Assembly: GCA_035550975.1 (NCBI GenBank) | Contig: DASZOC010000004.1 | Location: 1 to 22,259, forward strand | Direction of reading: 5' to 3' | DNA: 22,259 nt | From: DASZOC01 sp035550975 | Lineage (GTDB): Bacteria; Actinomycetota; CADDZG01; WHSQ01 | Shown here: in pieces, positions 1-6,817 of the stretch | Layout of the letters: each line of letters starts with the position of its first letter | How positions within the stretch are numbered: the stretch's first letter is position 1 | Notes under the pieces: model-generated | Seen by the model: only the letters and a program-made list of their open reading frames with translations | Database searches by the model: none | What the model was told of the DNA's origin: nothing | Made by a program: the position numbers and the translations under genes

Positions 1-135
1 GAGCCGGACCGGGCAACCGACCCCCACCACGACGACGAGTGCGGCCCCCGGGGCAAGGCCAAAGGCCACGACGGCAACGAGGCTCACGAGAACGCCCCCG
101 GCAAGGGACACCAGCGCCGGCACAGCTGCGACTGA
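1..135 (+). CDS. C-terminal fragment of a hydrophilic His/Asp/Gly-rich protein (5' end outside window)
   Basis: Frame 1 is open from the first base to TGA at 133-135 and gives 44 residues rich in Asp, His, Gly, Lys and Arg (it includes DPHHDDECG and NAPGKGHQRRHSCD). Two Cys are present and there is no recognisable domain. The composition resembles the tail of the protein at 16381-17064 (PPGHGNKNKP), so it may be the low-complexity tail of an exported or membrane-anchored protein. It ends 28 bases before lysC on the same strand. Function is unknown, and because the rest of the gene is missing, the reading frame itself is only probable. Confidence 0.5.
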   Translation, partial: EPDRATDPHHDDECGPRGKAKGHDGNEAHENAPGKGHQRRHSCD

Positions 136-148
136 GCGCGAGTCGGTC

Positions 149-163
149 GGCTCTAATAGAGCC
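149..163 (+). promoter_or_regulatory. 15-nt perfect hairpin abutting the lysC start codon
   Basis: GGCTCT-AAT-AGAGCC is a perfect 6-bp inverted repeat that ends on the base before the lysC ATG (164). No Shine-Dalgarno sequence precedes the ATG. The hairpin would occlude initiation, or the AT-rich centre (TCTAAT) could be a -10 element placed for a leaderless transcript. Both readings are inference. Confidence 0.3.
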
Positions 164-1465
164 ATGGCAGTCATAGTCCAGAAATACGGCGGCACCTCGG
201 TTGCCGACGCCGCCCGGATCCAGCGCGTGGCGGAGCGCGTCGTGGGGGCTGCGGACGCGGGGCAGAAAGTGTGCGTGGTCGTGTCCGCCATGGGACACAC
301 GACCGACCAGCTCGTTGAGCTCGCAGCCCAGATCTCGCCTGCCCCTCACGCTCGCGAGCTGGACATGCTGCTGTCGGCGGGCGAGCGCATCTCGATGGCG
401 CTGTTGTCGATGGCGATCAACGAGCTGGGCCGGGACGCGATCTCGTTCACCGGCTCGCAGGCGGGGATCGTCACCGACACCGTCCACGGCAAAGCCCGCA
501 TCGTCGACGTGCGCGCGAAACGGGTGCACGAAGCGCTCGAAGCGAACAAGATCGTGATCGTCGCCGGCTTCCAGGGCGTGTCGACCGACTTCGACGTCAC
601 GACGCTCGGCCGCGGTGGTTCCGACACGACGGCGGTTGCCCTCGCGGCAGCTCTCGGCGCGGACGCGTGTGAGATCTACACCGACGTCGACGGTGTGTTC
701 ACCGCGGATCCGCGCATCGTGCCCGGGGCTCGCAAGCTGCACGCGGTGTCCTACGAGGAGATGCTCGAGCTATCCGCGAGCGGAGCAAAGGTGCTGATGT
801 TGCGAAGCGTCGAATACGCTCGTAACTACGGAGTGCTCGTCCACGTCAGGTCTTCGTTCTCCGACGAGGAAGGCACGTGGGTGAGGGAGGAGGACCGTCG
901 GATGGAGCAAGCGATCATCTCTGGGATCGCGCACGACACCTCCGAGGCAAAGGTGACGATCAAAGCCGTGCCCGACCAGCCCGGGGTCGCCGCGCGCGTC
1001 TTCCGTCCACTCGCCGACGAGAGCGTCAACATCGACATGATCGTGCAGAACTCCTCCGAAGACGGCACGACCGACATCTTCTTCACGGTGCCGAAAGACG
1101 ACCTGCGACGGGCGGAGCCGATCCTTCAGAGGATCGCATCGGACGTCGGCGCCCAGGGCGTCGAAACCGACTCTGCCATCGCGAAGATCTCGCTCGTCGG
1201 CGCGGGGATGAAGACCCACCCCGGCGTTGCGGCCGACATGTTCGATGCGCTCGCCGACGAGGGCATCAACATCGAGATCATCTCCACGTCCTCGATCCGC
1301 ATCTCGTGTGTCATCGCAGCAGACAAGGTGGAGAGGGCGGTACGTGTGATCCACGAGCGCTTCGCGCTGGACGCGGGGGCAGTCCTACGCGAGATCCATC
1401 CCGATACCGCGACCGGCCAGTTACAGGCGTTGCGCGTGGACGGCGAACCACTGGAACGCAAATGA
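164..1465 (+). CDS. lysC: Aspartate kinase (aspartokinase), alpha form
   Basis: Phosphorylates L-aspartate with ATP, the first committed step of the lysine/threonine/methionine/diaminopimelate pathway, in the cytosol. The 433-residue protein begins with the family signature KYGGTSV (residues 7-13), followed by an amino-acid kinase domain to about residue 245, which includes the GRGGSDTTA motif and the TDVDGVFTADPR segment. Two ACT domains follow (about 265-335 and 345-420), each with a typical PGVAA motif (DQPGVAARVF and THPGVAADMF); in this family they bind feedback-inhibiting lysine and/or threonine. Length matches actinobacterial enzymes (about 421 residues in Corynebacterium). The stop TGA overlaps the asd ATG (ATGA, 1462-1465), so the two are translationally coupled. 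The ATG at 164 is chosen because the signature starts seven residues later. An internal start at 902 probably makes a separate beta subunit. Confidence 0.97.
   Translation: MAVIVQKYGGTSVADAARIQRVAERVVGAADAGQKVCVVVSAMGHTTDQLVELAAQISPAPHARELDMLLSAGERISMALLSMAINELGRDAISFTGSQAGIVTDTVHGKARIVDVRAKRVHEALEANKIVIVAGFQGVSTDFDVTTLGRGGSDTTAVALAAALGADACEIYTDVDGVFTADPRIVPGARKLHAVSYEEMLELSASGAKVLMLRSVEYARNYGVLVHVRSSFSDEEGTWVREEDRRMEQAIISGIAHDTSEAKVTIKAVPDQPGVAARVFRPLADESVNIDMIVQNSSEDGTTDIFFTVPKDDLRRAEPILQRIASDVGAQGVETDSAIAKISLVGAGMKTHPGVAADMFDALADEGINIEIISTSSIRISCVIAADKVERAVRVIHERFALDAGAVLREIHPDTATGQLQALRVDGEPLERK
884..904 (+). promoter_or_regulatory. lysC: Internal ribosome site and ATG for an aspartokinase beta subunit
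   Basis: AGGGAGGAGG at 884-893 lies 8 bases ahead of an in-frame ATG at 902 (codon 247 of lysC). Initiation here would yield a 187-residue protein made of the two ACT domains. Corynebacterium and Bacillus aspartokinases are alpha2beta2 with a beta subunit translated from just such an internal site (near codon 250 in Corynebacterium). The ribosome site is stronger than anything in front of the alpha start. Confidence 0.6.
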
Positions 1466-2490
1466 GGGTCGTCGTCGTCGGTGCAACCGGCGCGGTCGGA
1501 CTCAACATCCTGTCGATCATGGAGGAGCGCGACTTCCCGGTCGACGAGCTGGTGCCGGTCGCGTCGTCGCGTTCGATCGGGCGCAAGCTTCCGTTCCGCG
1601 ACGGTCCCGTAGAGGTCGTAGGCCTGACGCCGGACGTTTTCGATGGCGCCGACATAGCCGTCTTCGACGTCGACGACCCGCTCGCCGAGACATGGGCCCC
1701 CGTCGCGGCCTCGGCAGGTGCGATCGTGGTCGACAACTCCGCCGCGTGGCGGATGGACCCGCAGGTCCCGCTGGTCGTGCCCGAGGTCAATCCCGACGCC
1801 GTCCACGACCGGCCGAAGGGGATCATCGCGAGCCCCAACTGCACGACGCTGGCGATGATCGTGCCGCTCGCGGCCCTTCACCGCCAGATCCCGGTCGAGC
1901 GCCTCATCGTGTCGAGCTATCAGGCGGCGTCTGGGTCCGGCAAGGCCGGGATCGACGACCTGTGGGATCAGACGGTGCAAGTTGCCGCGGCCCCCGAGCA
2001 GGTCGAGGTCGGAATGTGTCGCGAGGTGCTGAGCCCGGGCAAGGCATTCACGCATCCGATCGCGATGAACTTCATCCCGCAATGCGGGTCGGTGAAGGAC
2101 GACGGCTACACGAGCGAAGAGCTGAAGCTGTGCCACGAGACGCGCAAGATCATGGGGCTGCCCGATCTGATGGTGACGGCTACCTGCGTGCGGGTTCCAG
2201 TTGCCGTCGGCCACGGGGTCGCGGTGCACGCAGAGTTCGCCGAGCCGATCGATCCCGATCACGCGCGCAAGTGGCTCGCGGAGGCAGACGGGGTCGAGGT
2301 CCTCGACGATCCCGCTAACGGTGTCTACCCGACCGCGCTCGAGGCCGCGGGTCGCGATGCGTGCTTCGTCGGCCGGATCCGGCGCGATCCGTTCAATGAT
2401 CGCGCGCTCAAGATGTTCTGCGTCGCGGACAACCTCCGCAAAGGGGCCGCGCTGAACACGATCCAGGTGGCCGAGCTGCTCGTCAACTGA
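1462..2490 (+). CDS. asd: Aspartate-semialdehyde dehydrogenase
   Basis: Reduces L-aspartyl-4-phosphate, the product of the preceding kinase, to aspartate semialdehyde with NADPH. The 342-residue protein starts with a Rossmann segment and nucleotide loop (VVVVGATGAVG, residues 3-13). It carries the conserved active-site SPNCTT with catalytic Cys at residue 127, the substrate-binding SSYQAASGSGKAG block around 153-165, and the late RVPVAVGHG motif with the probable catalytic His. Length fits the family (about 340). The ATG at 1462 overlaps the lysC stop by four bases, the same arrangement as in many actinobacteria, so the pair is one operon. The next ATG, at 2493, belongs to a broken epimerase gene two bases after the stop. 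Confidence 0.97.
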   Translation: MRVVVVGATGAVGLNILSIMEERDFPVDELVPVASSRSIGRKLPFRDGPVEVVGLTPDVFDGADIAVFDVDDPLAETWAPVAASAGAIVVDNSAAWRMDPQVPLVVPEVNPDAVHDRPKGIIASPNCTTLAMIVPLAALHRQIPVERLIVSSYQAASGSGKAGIDDLWDQTVQVAAAPEQVEVGMCREVLSPGKAFTHPIAMNFIPQCGSVKDDGYTSEELKLCHETRKIMGLPDLMVTATCVRVPVAVGHGVAVHAEFAEPIDPDHARKWLAEADGVEVLDDPANGVYPTALEAAGRDACFVGRIRRDPFNDRALKMFCVADNLRKGAALNTIQVAELLVN

Positions 2491-2492
2491 CG

Positions 2493-2627
2493 ATGTCCGA
2501 TCGAGTCCTCATCACGGGCGGCGCAGGTTTCGTCGGATCGCATCTGTGCGATGCCTTCGTCGCCCGCGGGAGCACCGTCGTGTGTCTCGCGAACGCGCCC
2601 AACCCTGTGGCCGGTTCGCCTAACTGA
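2493..2627 (+). pseudogene. 5' remnant of an NAD-dependent nucleotide-sugar epimerase/dehydratase
   Basis: The ATG two bases after asd opens a 44-codon frame ending in TGA at 2625-2627. Its first 32 residues are a clear extended-SDR Rossmann start (VLITGGAGFVGSHL, then a helix and the second strand STVVCLAN); the family is normally about 310-340 residues. After that the frame runs into unrelated residues (NAPNPVAGSPN) and stops, with the last eight bases overlapping the 3' end of the converging intein-bearing epimerase. It lacks the YxxxK catalytic pair and cannot be an active enzyme. It reads as the stub of an epimerase once co-transcribed with asd and cut by deletion or by arrival of the neighbouring gene. 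It is not a simple copy of that neighbour, because the residues differ (GGAGFVG against GGGGFLG). Confidence 0.7.
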
Positions 2628-4944
2628 CGCTCCAGGCATTCCGCGCCCAGTCGATCGTGCGCTGGAGTCCGTCTTCCAGTGCTACCTGCGGCTCCCATCC
2701 CAGCACCCGGTGCGCGAGACTGATGTCGGGGCATCGCACCTCGGGGTCGTCGACCGGCCTCTCGATGTAGGTGATCTGTGAACCACTGCCCGCGAGGTTC
2801 GCGATCATGTCTGCGAGTCTGAGAATCGTGACCTCGTGTGGGTTCCCGATGTTCATCGGCCCAATGTGGCTTGAGTTGATGAACCGCCAGAAGCCTTCGA
2901 TCTCGTCGTCGACGTAGCAGAGGGAACGGGTCTGCGACCCGTCACCATGAACTGTCAGGTCCTCGCCTCTCAACGCCTGGTCGATGAAATTCGGAACGGC
3001 ACGTCCGTCGCGCCGCCGCATCCGCGGTCCATACGTGTTGTGGCAAAAAACGCCGTTGCCGGCGACGAAGTTTTCCGCATCGGGAACCGAGAAATCGAAG
3101 ACGTTGGCAGTCACAACACAGGGTTCGACGGACCTGACCAGAGACCAGACAATGTCTCCGGTCCGTCGGGCATTGAGAGCCTGACGAACTCCTTGATCCC
3201 AACTGAGAATGTCCCAGTTGTCTATCTCGCAGACAGTGAGACGGAAAAAAGGGAATCTTCGATCGCCATACCTGCCGGTGAACGTTGTCTCGTATCGACC
3301 AAAGGATGCGACAAGACCGAACCGAAGGAGCAGGTAACTGAGGTCGATGGCGAGTTTCTCGCTCGTGGTGTCAAAACAAAGCTCATTCCCCACCTTCTTC
3401 CCCGAATGGGTGCCGTCACCACACCGGAAGCCTTCGAGGAAGTGCTTCGCCTGTTTCAGGGGAAGCTGCAGAACCCAGCTCGGGATCCGGCGCTCACGAA
3501 GCCCAAGAACGTTGCAGAACAAACGATGCACAGCTTTTGAGTGACAGTAGAGGCTGGGTGCCCGACCCGCGGATGGCGCCGTCATGCCGGTGGCGACACA
3601 GAGTTGCCGTTCGAGGATTTTTTGTGCCCTGTCCAACAAGTATTGGTCCGATGCGAAGCTGATGAAGTGAACGCCATTTGCAGAGTGCTCCGCGCCCTCC
3701 GCGAGGTAGAAGCCGCAGATCCAAAGGAGTTCGTCACTCAGCTCTATTTCATTGGGAACCCATTTGTTACTGCCGCCATAACAGCCGAAGAGCGAATCAT
3801 TCGGTGCGTCCTGGTTGAGCACCGCGAGCGCAAACAGAGGTAGCGTTTGGTTCTTCTTCCACTTCCGCAAAGTGGAGCTGACTGTGTTCCGGGTATTTGG
3901 CGTGTCTTTGTAGCGGCGGGAGCGCAGAAGCGCCGCATGCAGCCGGTCCCGATGGGACTCGACCAGGTCTGGAACGCTCTGGTGTTTGATTCGCCAATCC
4001 CAGAGCTGTTCGGGATGTCCAGTTGATATTTCTTCAGACATCACGACCCGTGGCCGGTTCTTTTCCACCATAGGCAGCTGACCGGGGATGGCAACATGCT
4101 CGCCCGGTCTGATGTCTCGAACGGGTTTGGCGATGGGGCGACCGTCTGCGGCTCGAACGAAGACACTGTGGTCGCCCGTTACCTTGACGGACCGCCCGTA
4201 ACGCAGCTTCAGCTCGAACGCCTCCTGCTGCGCCACGTGTCGAATCGTTGCGCTTGCCTGCCGCAGCTTCATCCGGAGCGTGGCAGGATCGAAACACGGA
4301 ACGCGCACGGTGCGAGTCCCGAGGACATCGAGCGCTGCCCGATCGGCGTACTCCCCCACAGGATCGACATGGAGCTGATCGTCGTTGAAGACGACCACGA
4401 CTTGATCCGCTAGAACGCTGTTAAAGATGCGAGCGATGCGGATGTCAATGCCGTGCTCTCGGTGGTACGCCATCGTCAATGCTTCGGCGAACCGCTTGCC
4501 CTCGTCGTAGACCCCGCGCGGCCCGATCGGGTTGACGTTGCCCCAGTACGACTCTGGCTGCGGGTGGATGAGCGGGTCTCCGTAGGCCTCGGACGTTGAG
4601 GTCAGGAAGAAGGAGGCTCGTTTCGCCTTCGCTAGCCCCAGCGCGTTTAGTGTTCCGATCGCATTCACCTTCATCGTGTGGATCGGGTGCTGGAAGTAGT
4701 CGGGCGGGGAAGCGGGCGATGCCAGGTGCATCACCCAGTCCAGCTCGCCGTCGAAAGATATGTGGTTGACCACATCGAAATTCACGAACGTGAACTTCGG
4801 GTTGGCCAACAGGTGGACGACGTTGGTCTCCGATCCGGTGATCAAGGAGTCGTAGCACACGACCTCCCAGCCCTCTTTGAGCAGCCGTTCGCAGAGATGG
4901 GAGCCGAGGAACCCGCCACCGCCGGTCACCAGGGCGCGCGTCAT
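2620..4944 (-). CDS. UDP-glucuronate decarboxylase-like NAD-dependent epimerase/dehydratase, interrupted by an intein
   Basis: Precursor of 774 residues. The exteins (1-175 and 637-774) join to a 313-residue extended-SDR enzyme, normal for bacterial UDP-xylose synthases, which oxidise and decarboxylate UDP-glucuronate to UDP-xylose for glycan or exopolysaccharide synthesis. Seen: nucleotide loop TGGGGFLG (7-14), TSTSEAYGD (115-123) with the family Ser/Glu positions, catalytic Tyr146/Lys150 in YDEGKR, RIFN (172-175) interrupted and continued as TYGPRMRRRDGR (637 on), GDGSQTRSLCYVDD, and DDPEVRCPD holding the Arg typical of decarboxylating members. The assignment to UDP-glucuronate decarboxylase rather than another dehydratase rests on YDEGKR, DGR and DDP..R..PD. 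The ATG has GAGGAC upstream. The lower-GC insert (3037-4419) is the intein. Activity depends on protein splicing, since the break falls inside a conserved active-site motif. Confidence 0.9.
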   Translation of the reverse strand: MTRALVTGGGGFLGSHLCERLLKEGWEVVCYDSLITGSETNVVHLLANPKFTFVNFDVVNHISFDGELDWVMHLASPASPPDYFQHPIHTMKVNAIGTLNALGLAKAKRASFFLTSTSEAYGDPLIHPQPESYWGNVNPIGPRGVYDEGKRFAEALTMAYHREHGIDIRIARIFNSVLADQVVVVFNDDQLHVDPVGEYADRAALDVLGTRTVRVPCFDPATLRMKLRQASATIRHVAQQEAFELKLRYGRSVKVTGDHSVFVRAADGRPIAKPVRDIRPGEHVAIPGQLPMVEKNRPRVVMSEEISTGHPEQLWDWRIKHQSVPDLVESHRDRLHAALLRSRRYKDTPNTRNTVSSTLRKWKKNQTLPLFALAVLNQDAPNDSLFGCYGGSNKWVPNEIELSDELLWICGFYLAEGAEHSANGVHFISFASDQYLLDRAQKILERQLCVATGMTAPSAGRAPSLYCHSKAVHRLFCNVLGLRERRIPSWVLQLPLKQAKHFLEGFRCGDGTHSGKKVGNELCFDTTSEKLAIDLSYLLLRFGLVASFGRYETTFTGRYGDRRFPFFRLTVCEIDNWDILSWDQGVRQALNARRTGDIVWSLVRSVEPCVVTANVFDFSVPDAENFVAGNGVFCHNTYGPRMRRRDGRAVPNFIDQALRGEDLTVHGDGSQTRSLCYVDDEIEGFWRFINSSHIGPMNIGNPHEVTILRLADMIANLAGSGSQITYIERPVDDPEVRCPDISLAHRVLGWEPQVALEDGLQRTIDWARNAWSVS
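3037..4419 (-). mobile_element. Class 1 intein with LAGLIDADG (DOD) homing endonuclease domain, 461 residues
   Basis: Intein numbering from Ser1 (precursor residue 176) to Asn461 (636). Block A starts with SVLADQVVVV, Ser being the first nucleophile. Block B is TGDHSVF with Thr81 and His84 (TxxH). Endonuclease motifs are ICGFYLAEG (about 235-242, Glu at the catalytic acidic position) and FLEGFRCGDG (327-336, Asp335). Block F is VFDFSVPDAENF (440-451) and block G is GVFCHN with the conserved penultimate His and terminal Asn, followed by +1 Thr. All canonical splicing residues and both endonuclease acids are present, so both splicing and homing are plausible. The DNA is AT-richer than its host: bases 3721-3780 count 28 of 60 GC and 3241-3300 count 31 of 60, which supports horizontal arrival. 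Confidence 0.93.
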
Positions 4945-5013
4945 CAGTCGTCCTCAGCCTTGTCCATGACCGAAGACTAGGTGATACGTAGGACAGAAAT
5001 GTGTGCCGTCGGT

Positions 5014-5211
5014 TTAACGCGTACGTCGCTTTGCGGTGGCAATTACGAGTGCCACTGCGACGAGCCCGATCCCCACGAGCGTGAGCGGAACCGCGTACGA
5101 CTGGATCCCGTCCATGGCCGCTGCCGTCGCCGCGATGACAAGAGTGACAAGACCTCCTGTTGCCGCGCCGACCCGACACCACTCATCCCAGCTTTCCTCG
5201 TCCTGCCGCAC
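5014..5211 (-). CDS. Small two-helix membrane protein
   Basis: GTG start, 65 residues, TAA stop. A short acidic N-terminus (RQDEESWDEW) precedes two hydrophobic segments (about 17-33 and 38-59, the second LVGIGLVAVALVIATA) and a basic tail (KRRTR), as expected for a small inner-membrane protein with its tail in the cytosol. It lies 69 bases upstream of the intein-bearing epimerase on the same strand and could share its transcript. No family is recognised. The ribosome site is weak, so the start is uncertain. Overlapping plus-strand frames have no such coherent hydrophobic pattern. Confidence 0.55.
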   Translation of the reverse strand: MRQDEESWDEWCRVGAATGGLVTLVIAATAAAMDGIQSYAVPLTLVGIGLVAVALVIATAKRRTR

Positions 5212-5253
5212 CCGCCATGTTGACGCTCACGCTGCGTCTCGTTGGGCATCCGG

Positions 5254-5715
5254 TCATTCGACCTTCGTCTCGATCGTCTCGGCCTGTATGCCGTACTCCC
5301 CTTCGTAGAGCTCGTACGACTCTTGGTCGAGGTCCAGCCCCATCTCGTTCTCCACGACAGCCACGTCGAATTCGCTGACGGTCCCGGCAACGATGACGAA
5401 GTCGCCCGCGCTGAGCTCCTCTCTGCCGTCATGGATCACGAGGAAGCTGTCACCACTGGGGTCTTCTGCCACCATGCGGAAGCCGTTGGGATCGACTACC
5501 TCATCGACGACCGCATGCACGGTTACTCGTTCACCGACGAGTGGAGCCGGATCCGAGAAGAACGTCGCGGTCTCGGACGCGTCTTCTACTGCCGTGTCGT
5601 TTTCCACCGCGACGTCGGGGTCGGCATCGCCGCAAGCTCCTAGCGCGAGCGCGAACACAACCGCGCCCACCAGCACGAAGCACTGCGGACGCTGATGTCG
5701 GATGAGGTTAGCCAC
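5254..5715 (-). CDS. Exported lipoprotein with a probable OB-fold domain
   Basis: GTG start with TTGGAGG six bases upstream; 153 residues. A signal peptide (hydrophobic FVLVGAVVFALALGAC) ends in lipobox LGAC with the lipid-accepting Cys at residue 28. An acidic linker follows (DADPDVAVENDTAVED). The rest, about residues 55-125 (VGERVTVHAVVDEVV, then FLVIHDG and FVIVAGTV), looks like a small five-strand barrel, similar in pattern to exported OB-fold proteins. No catalytic motif is seen and the ligand is unknown. It is transcribed away from another small lipoprotein at 5851, so the pair may be jointly regulated from the shared intergenic region. Confidence 0.75.
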   Translation of the reverse strand: MANLIRHQRPQCFVLVGAVVFALALGACGDADPDVAVENDTAVEDASETATFFSDPAPLVGERVTVHAVVDEVVDPNGFRMVAEDPSGDSFLVIHDGREELSAGDFVIVAGTVSEFDVAVVENEMGLDLDQESYELYEGEYGIQAETIETKVE

Positions 5716-5741
5716 GAAGAACCTCCAAGATCCTCATCCTC

Positions 5742-5815
5742 ATCGTATCCCGATATACCCCGGGTTACACCCCGGCAGGCACGCGTGCTGCCGCAGCATA
5801 TCGGACTACGATACG
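5742..5815. promoter_or_regulatory. Divergent promoter region with matched TACGAT boxes
   Basis: On the minus strand GGATACGAT (5742-5750) and on the plus strand CTACGATAC (5806-5814) each offer a -10-like TACGAT pointing at the neighbouring lipoprotein gene. The two share nested inverted 6-mers (CGTATC/GATACG and CGATAT/ATATCG) about 40 bases apart. No convincing -35 boxes are seen. Confidence 0.3.
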
Positions 5816-5850
5816 GACGCCTTGATGCGAATACCGAGAGGAAGCGTGGT

Positions 5851-6018
5851 GTGGACAACGCGGGTCGCAGTGTGACGGGCAGACTACGTATCGCGGCGTT
5901 GATCGCTGCCGTGGCTCTCGTCGGCGCCTGCGACGACGAGGCGCAGCTTCGCGATCTCGACCGGGGCACAGATCACCCGCCCGGCTCGAAGCAGACTCCT
6001 CCCGAAGAGGGGCATTAG
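5851..6018 (+). CDS. Very small lipoprotein, 55 residues
   Basis: GTG at 5851 follows AGAGGAAG by seven bases. The peptide has a basic start (GRSVTGRLR), a short hydrophobic core (IAALIAAVALVGAC) ending in lipobox VGAC with Cys at residue 30, and a charged mature part of only 26 residues (DDEAQLRDLDRGTDHPPG...). It would be a surface-tethered peptide after signal peptidase II cleavage. No family is recognised. An upstream extension of the frame to 5695 crosses the opposite gene's start and lacks a ribosome site, so the short form is preferred. Confidence 0.6.
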   Translation: MDNAGRSVTGRLRIAALIAAVALVGACDDEAQLRDLDRGTDHPPGSKQTPPEEGH

Positions 6019-6099
6019 GCCCCGGACGCAGGTGTCGCATCCGGCGCCTGGGGGCATGCTCTTGTCGCAGGACGATACGTCTGCGTACAGGAGGTGGAG

Positions 6100-6366
6100 A
6101 TGGCAAAGGACCACGGAAGCTCGGTCAAGGACGACGAGCAGTACGAGGCGCTGCGCGACGAGGGGATGAGCAAGGAGAAGGCGGCGCGGATCGCGAACGC
6201 GTCTGCCAACAGCTCGCGCGAAGAGGTCGGGCGACGCGGCGGGTCGTCACAGGAATACGAGGACTGGTCGAAAGACGATCTCTACGACAAGGCGAAGCAG
6301 GTCGGCATCGAAGGACGCTCGAAGATGGACAAGAGCGAGCTGATCTCGGCGCTGAGGAACCACTGA
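6100..6366 (+). CDS. Small basic/acidic protein with C-terminal Rho_N/SAP-like domain
   Basis: AGGAGGT at 6089-6095 sets the ATG at 6100; 88 residues. The N-terminal half (KDHGSSVKDDEQYEALRDEGMSKEKAARIAN) is the pattern found in widespread short actinobacterial and proteobacterial proteins of unknown function. The C-terminal 38 residues (WSKDDLYDKAKQVGIEG, then SKMDKSELISALRNH) fit the Rho-termination-factor N-terminal helix-loop-helix fold, which binds nucleic acids. A small nucleic-acid-associated, perhaps stress-related protein is the likely role, but no function is established. It converges on the ANTAR gene 32 bases further on. Confidence 0.8.
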   Translation: MAKDHGSSVKDDEQYEALRDEGMSKEKAARIANASANSSREEVGRRGGSSQEYEDWSKDDLYDKAKQVGIEGRSKMDKSELISALRNH

Positions 6367-6389
6367 TGGCCTCGCACGAGAGCAAGACC

Positions 6390-6404
6390 ACGTAGTCGCT
6401 ACGT
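6390..6404. terminator. Small hairpin between converging genes
   Basis: ACGTAG-TCG-CTACGT, a perfect 6-bp inverted repeat with a 3-base loop, overlaps the ANTAR stop codon and lies 24 bases after the Rho_N-type gene. There is no T-run, so it is only a weak bidirectional terminator candidate. Confidence 0.3.
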
Positions 6405-6785
6405 CGGCTTGCCCGCGTTCACCTTCTCCTCCCACGCCTCTACGTAGCGGGCTGCGATATCGCGCAGCTTGATGTTCGCGTTCTGCGACACGCCCACGAG
6501 CCTCGCGAACCCTTCTTCAGAGGTAAGCCCCTCGTGCGCCATCAGCAGTCCTATCGCCTGCCCGATCACGGTACGCGTGGCGAGGGCATCATGCACGTGC
6601 GATTCGCGAACGCTCGCCGCGACGAGCGACCGTTCGAGGTCCGCCAGATATGGCTGAAGCTCCCGATCGAGCTGCCTCCGCCGGCCGGTCCGCTCGACGC
6701 GGCGCTCCGCGACGTCCCCGAGGTCGGGCGGCGTCGGTGGACGCGCTCGATCCGGCGACGGGTTGCCACCACCCGTTTCGTCCAC
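6399..6785 (-). CDS. ANTAR-domain RNA-binding antiterminator protein
   Basis: GTG start with GGGAGGG upstream; 128 residues. An Arg/Pro-rich N-terminus is followed by a helix (DRELQPYLADLERSLVAAS) and a C-terminal ANTAR domain (about 68-120: ATRTVIGQAIGLLMAHEGL, then EGFARLVGVSQNANIKLRDIAARYVE). ANTAR proteins bind paired hexaloop RNA hairpins and prevent transcription termination. This one has no receiver or GAF domain, so its signal input is not visible; the N-terminal helix may dimerise or bind a partner. A perfect 14-base palindrome lies 33 bases upstream of the start. Confidence 0.88.
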   Translation of the reverse strand: MDETGGGNPSPDRARPPTPPDLGDVAERRVERTGRRRQLDRELQPYLADLERSLVAASVRESHVHDALATRTVIGQAIGLLMAHEGLTSEEGFARLVGVSQNANIKLRDIAARYVEAWEEKVNAGKPT

Positions 6786-6817
6786 GAACCCTCCCGAGCT
6801 CGAGATTCGCCTCGCCT

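Noticed and set aside
1126..2262. Long open frame antisense to lysC/asd (378 codons)
   Set aside because: Arg/His/Asp-rich composition with no domain, lying opposite two certain genes; a product of high third-position GC.
2947..3540. 197-codon plus-strand frame opposite the intein
   Set aside because: No ribosome site or recognised family; the opposite strand carries all intein motifs.
5695..5850. N-terminal extension of the 55-residue lipoprotein
   Set aside because: It overlaps the opposite lipoprotein's start, has no ribosome site and would bury the signal peptide.
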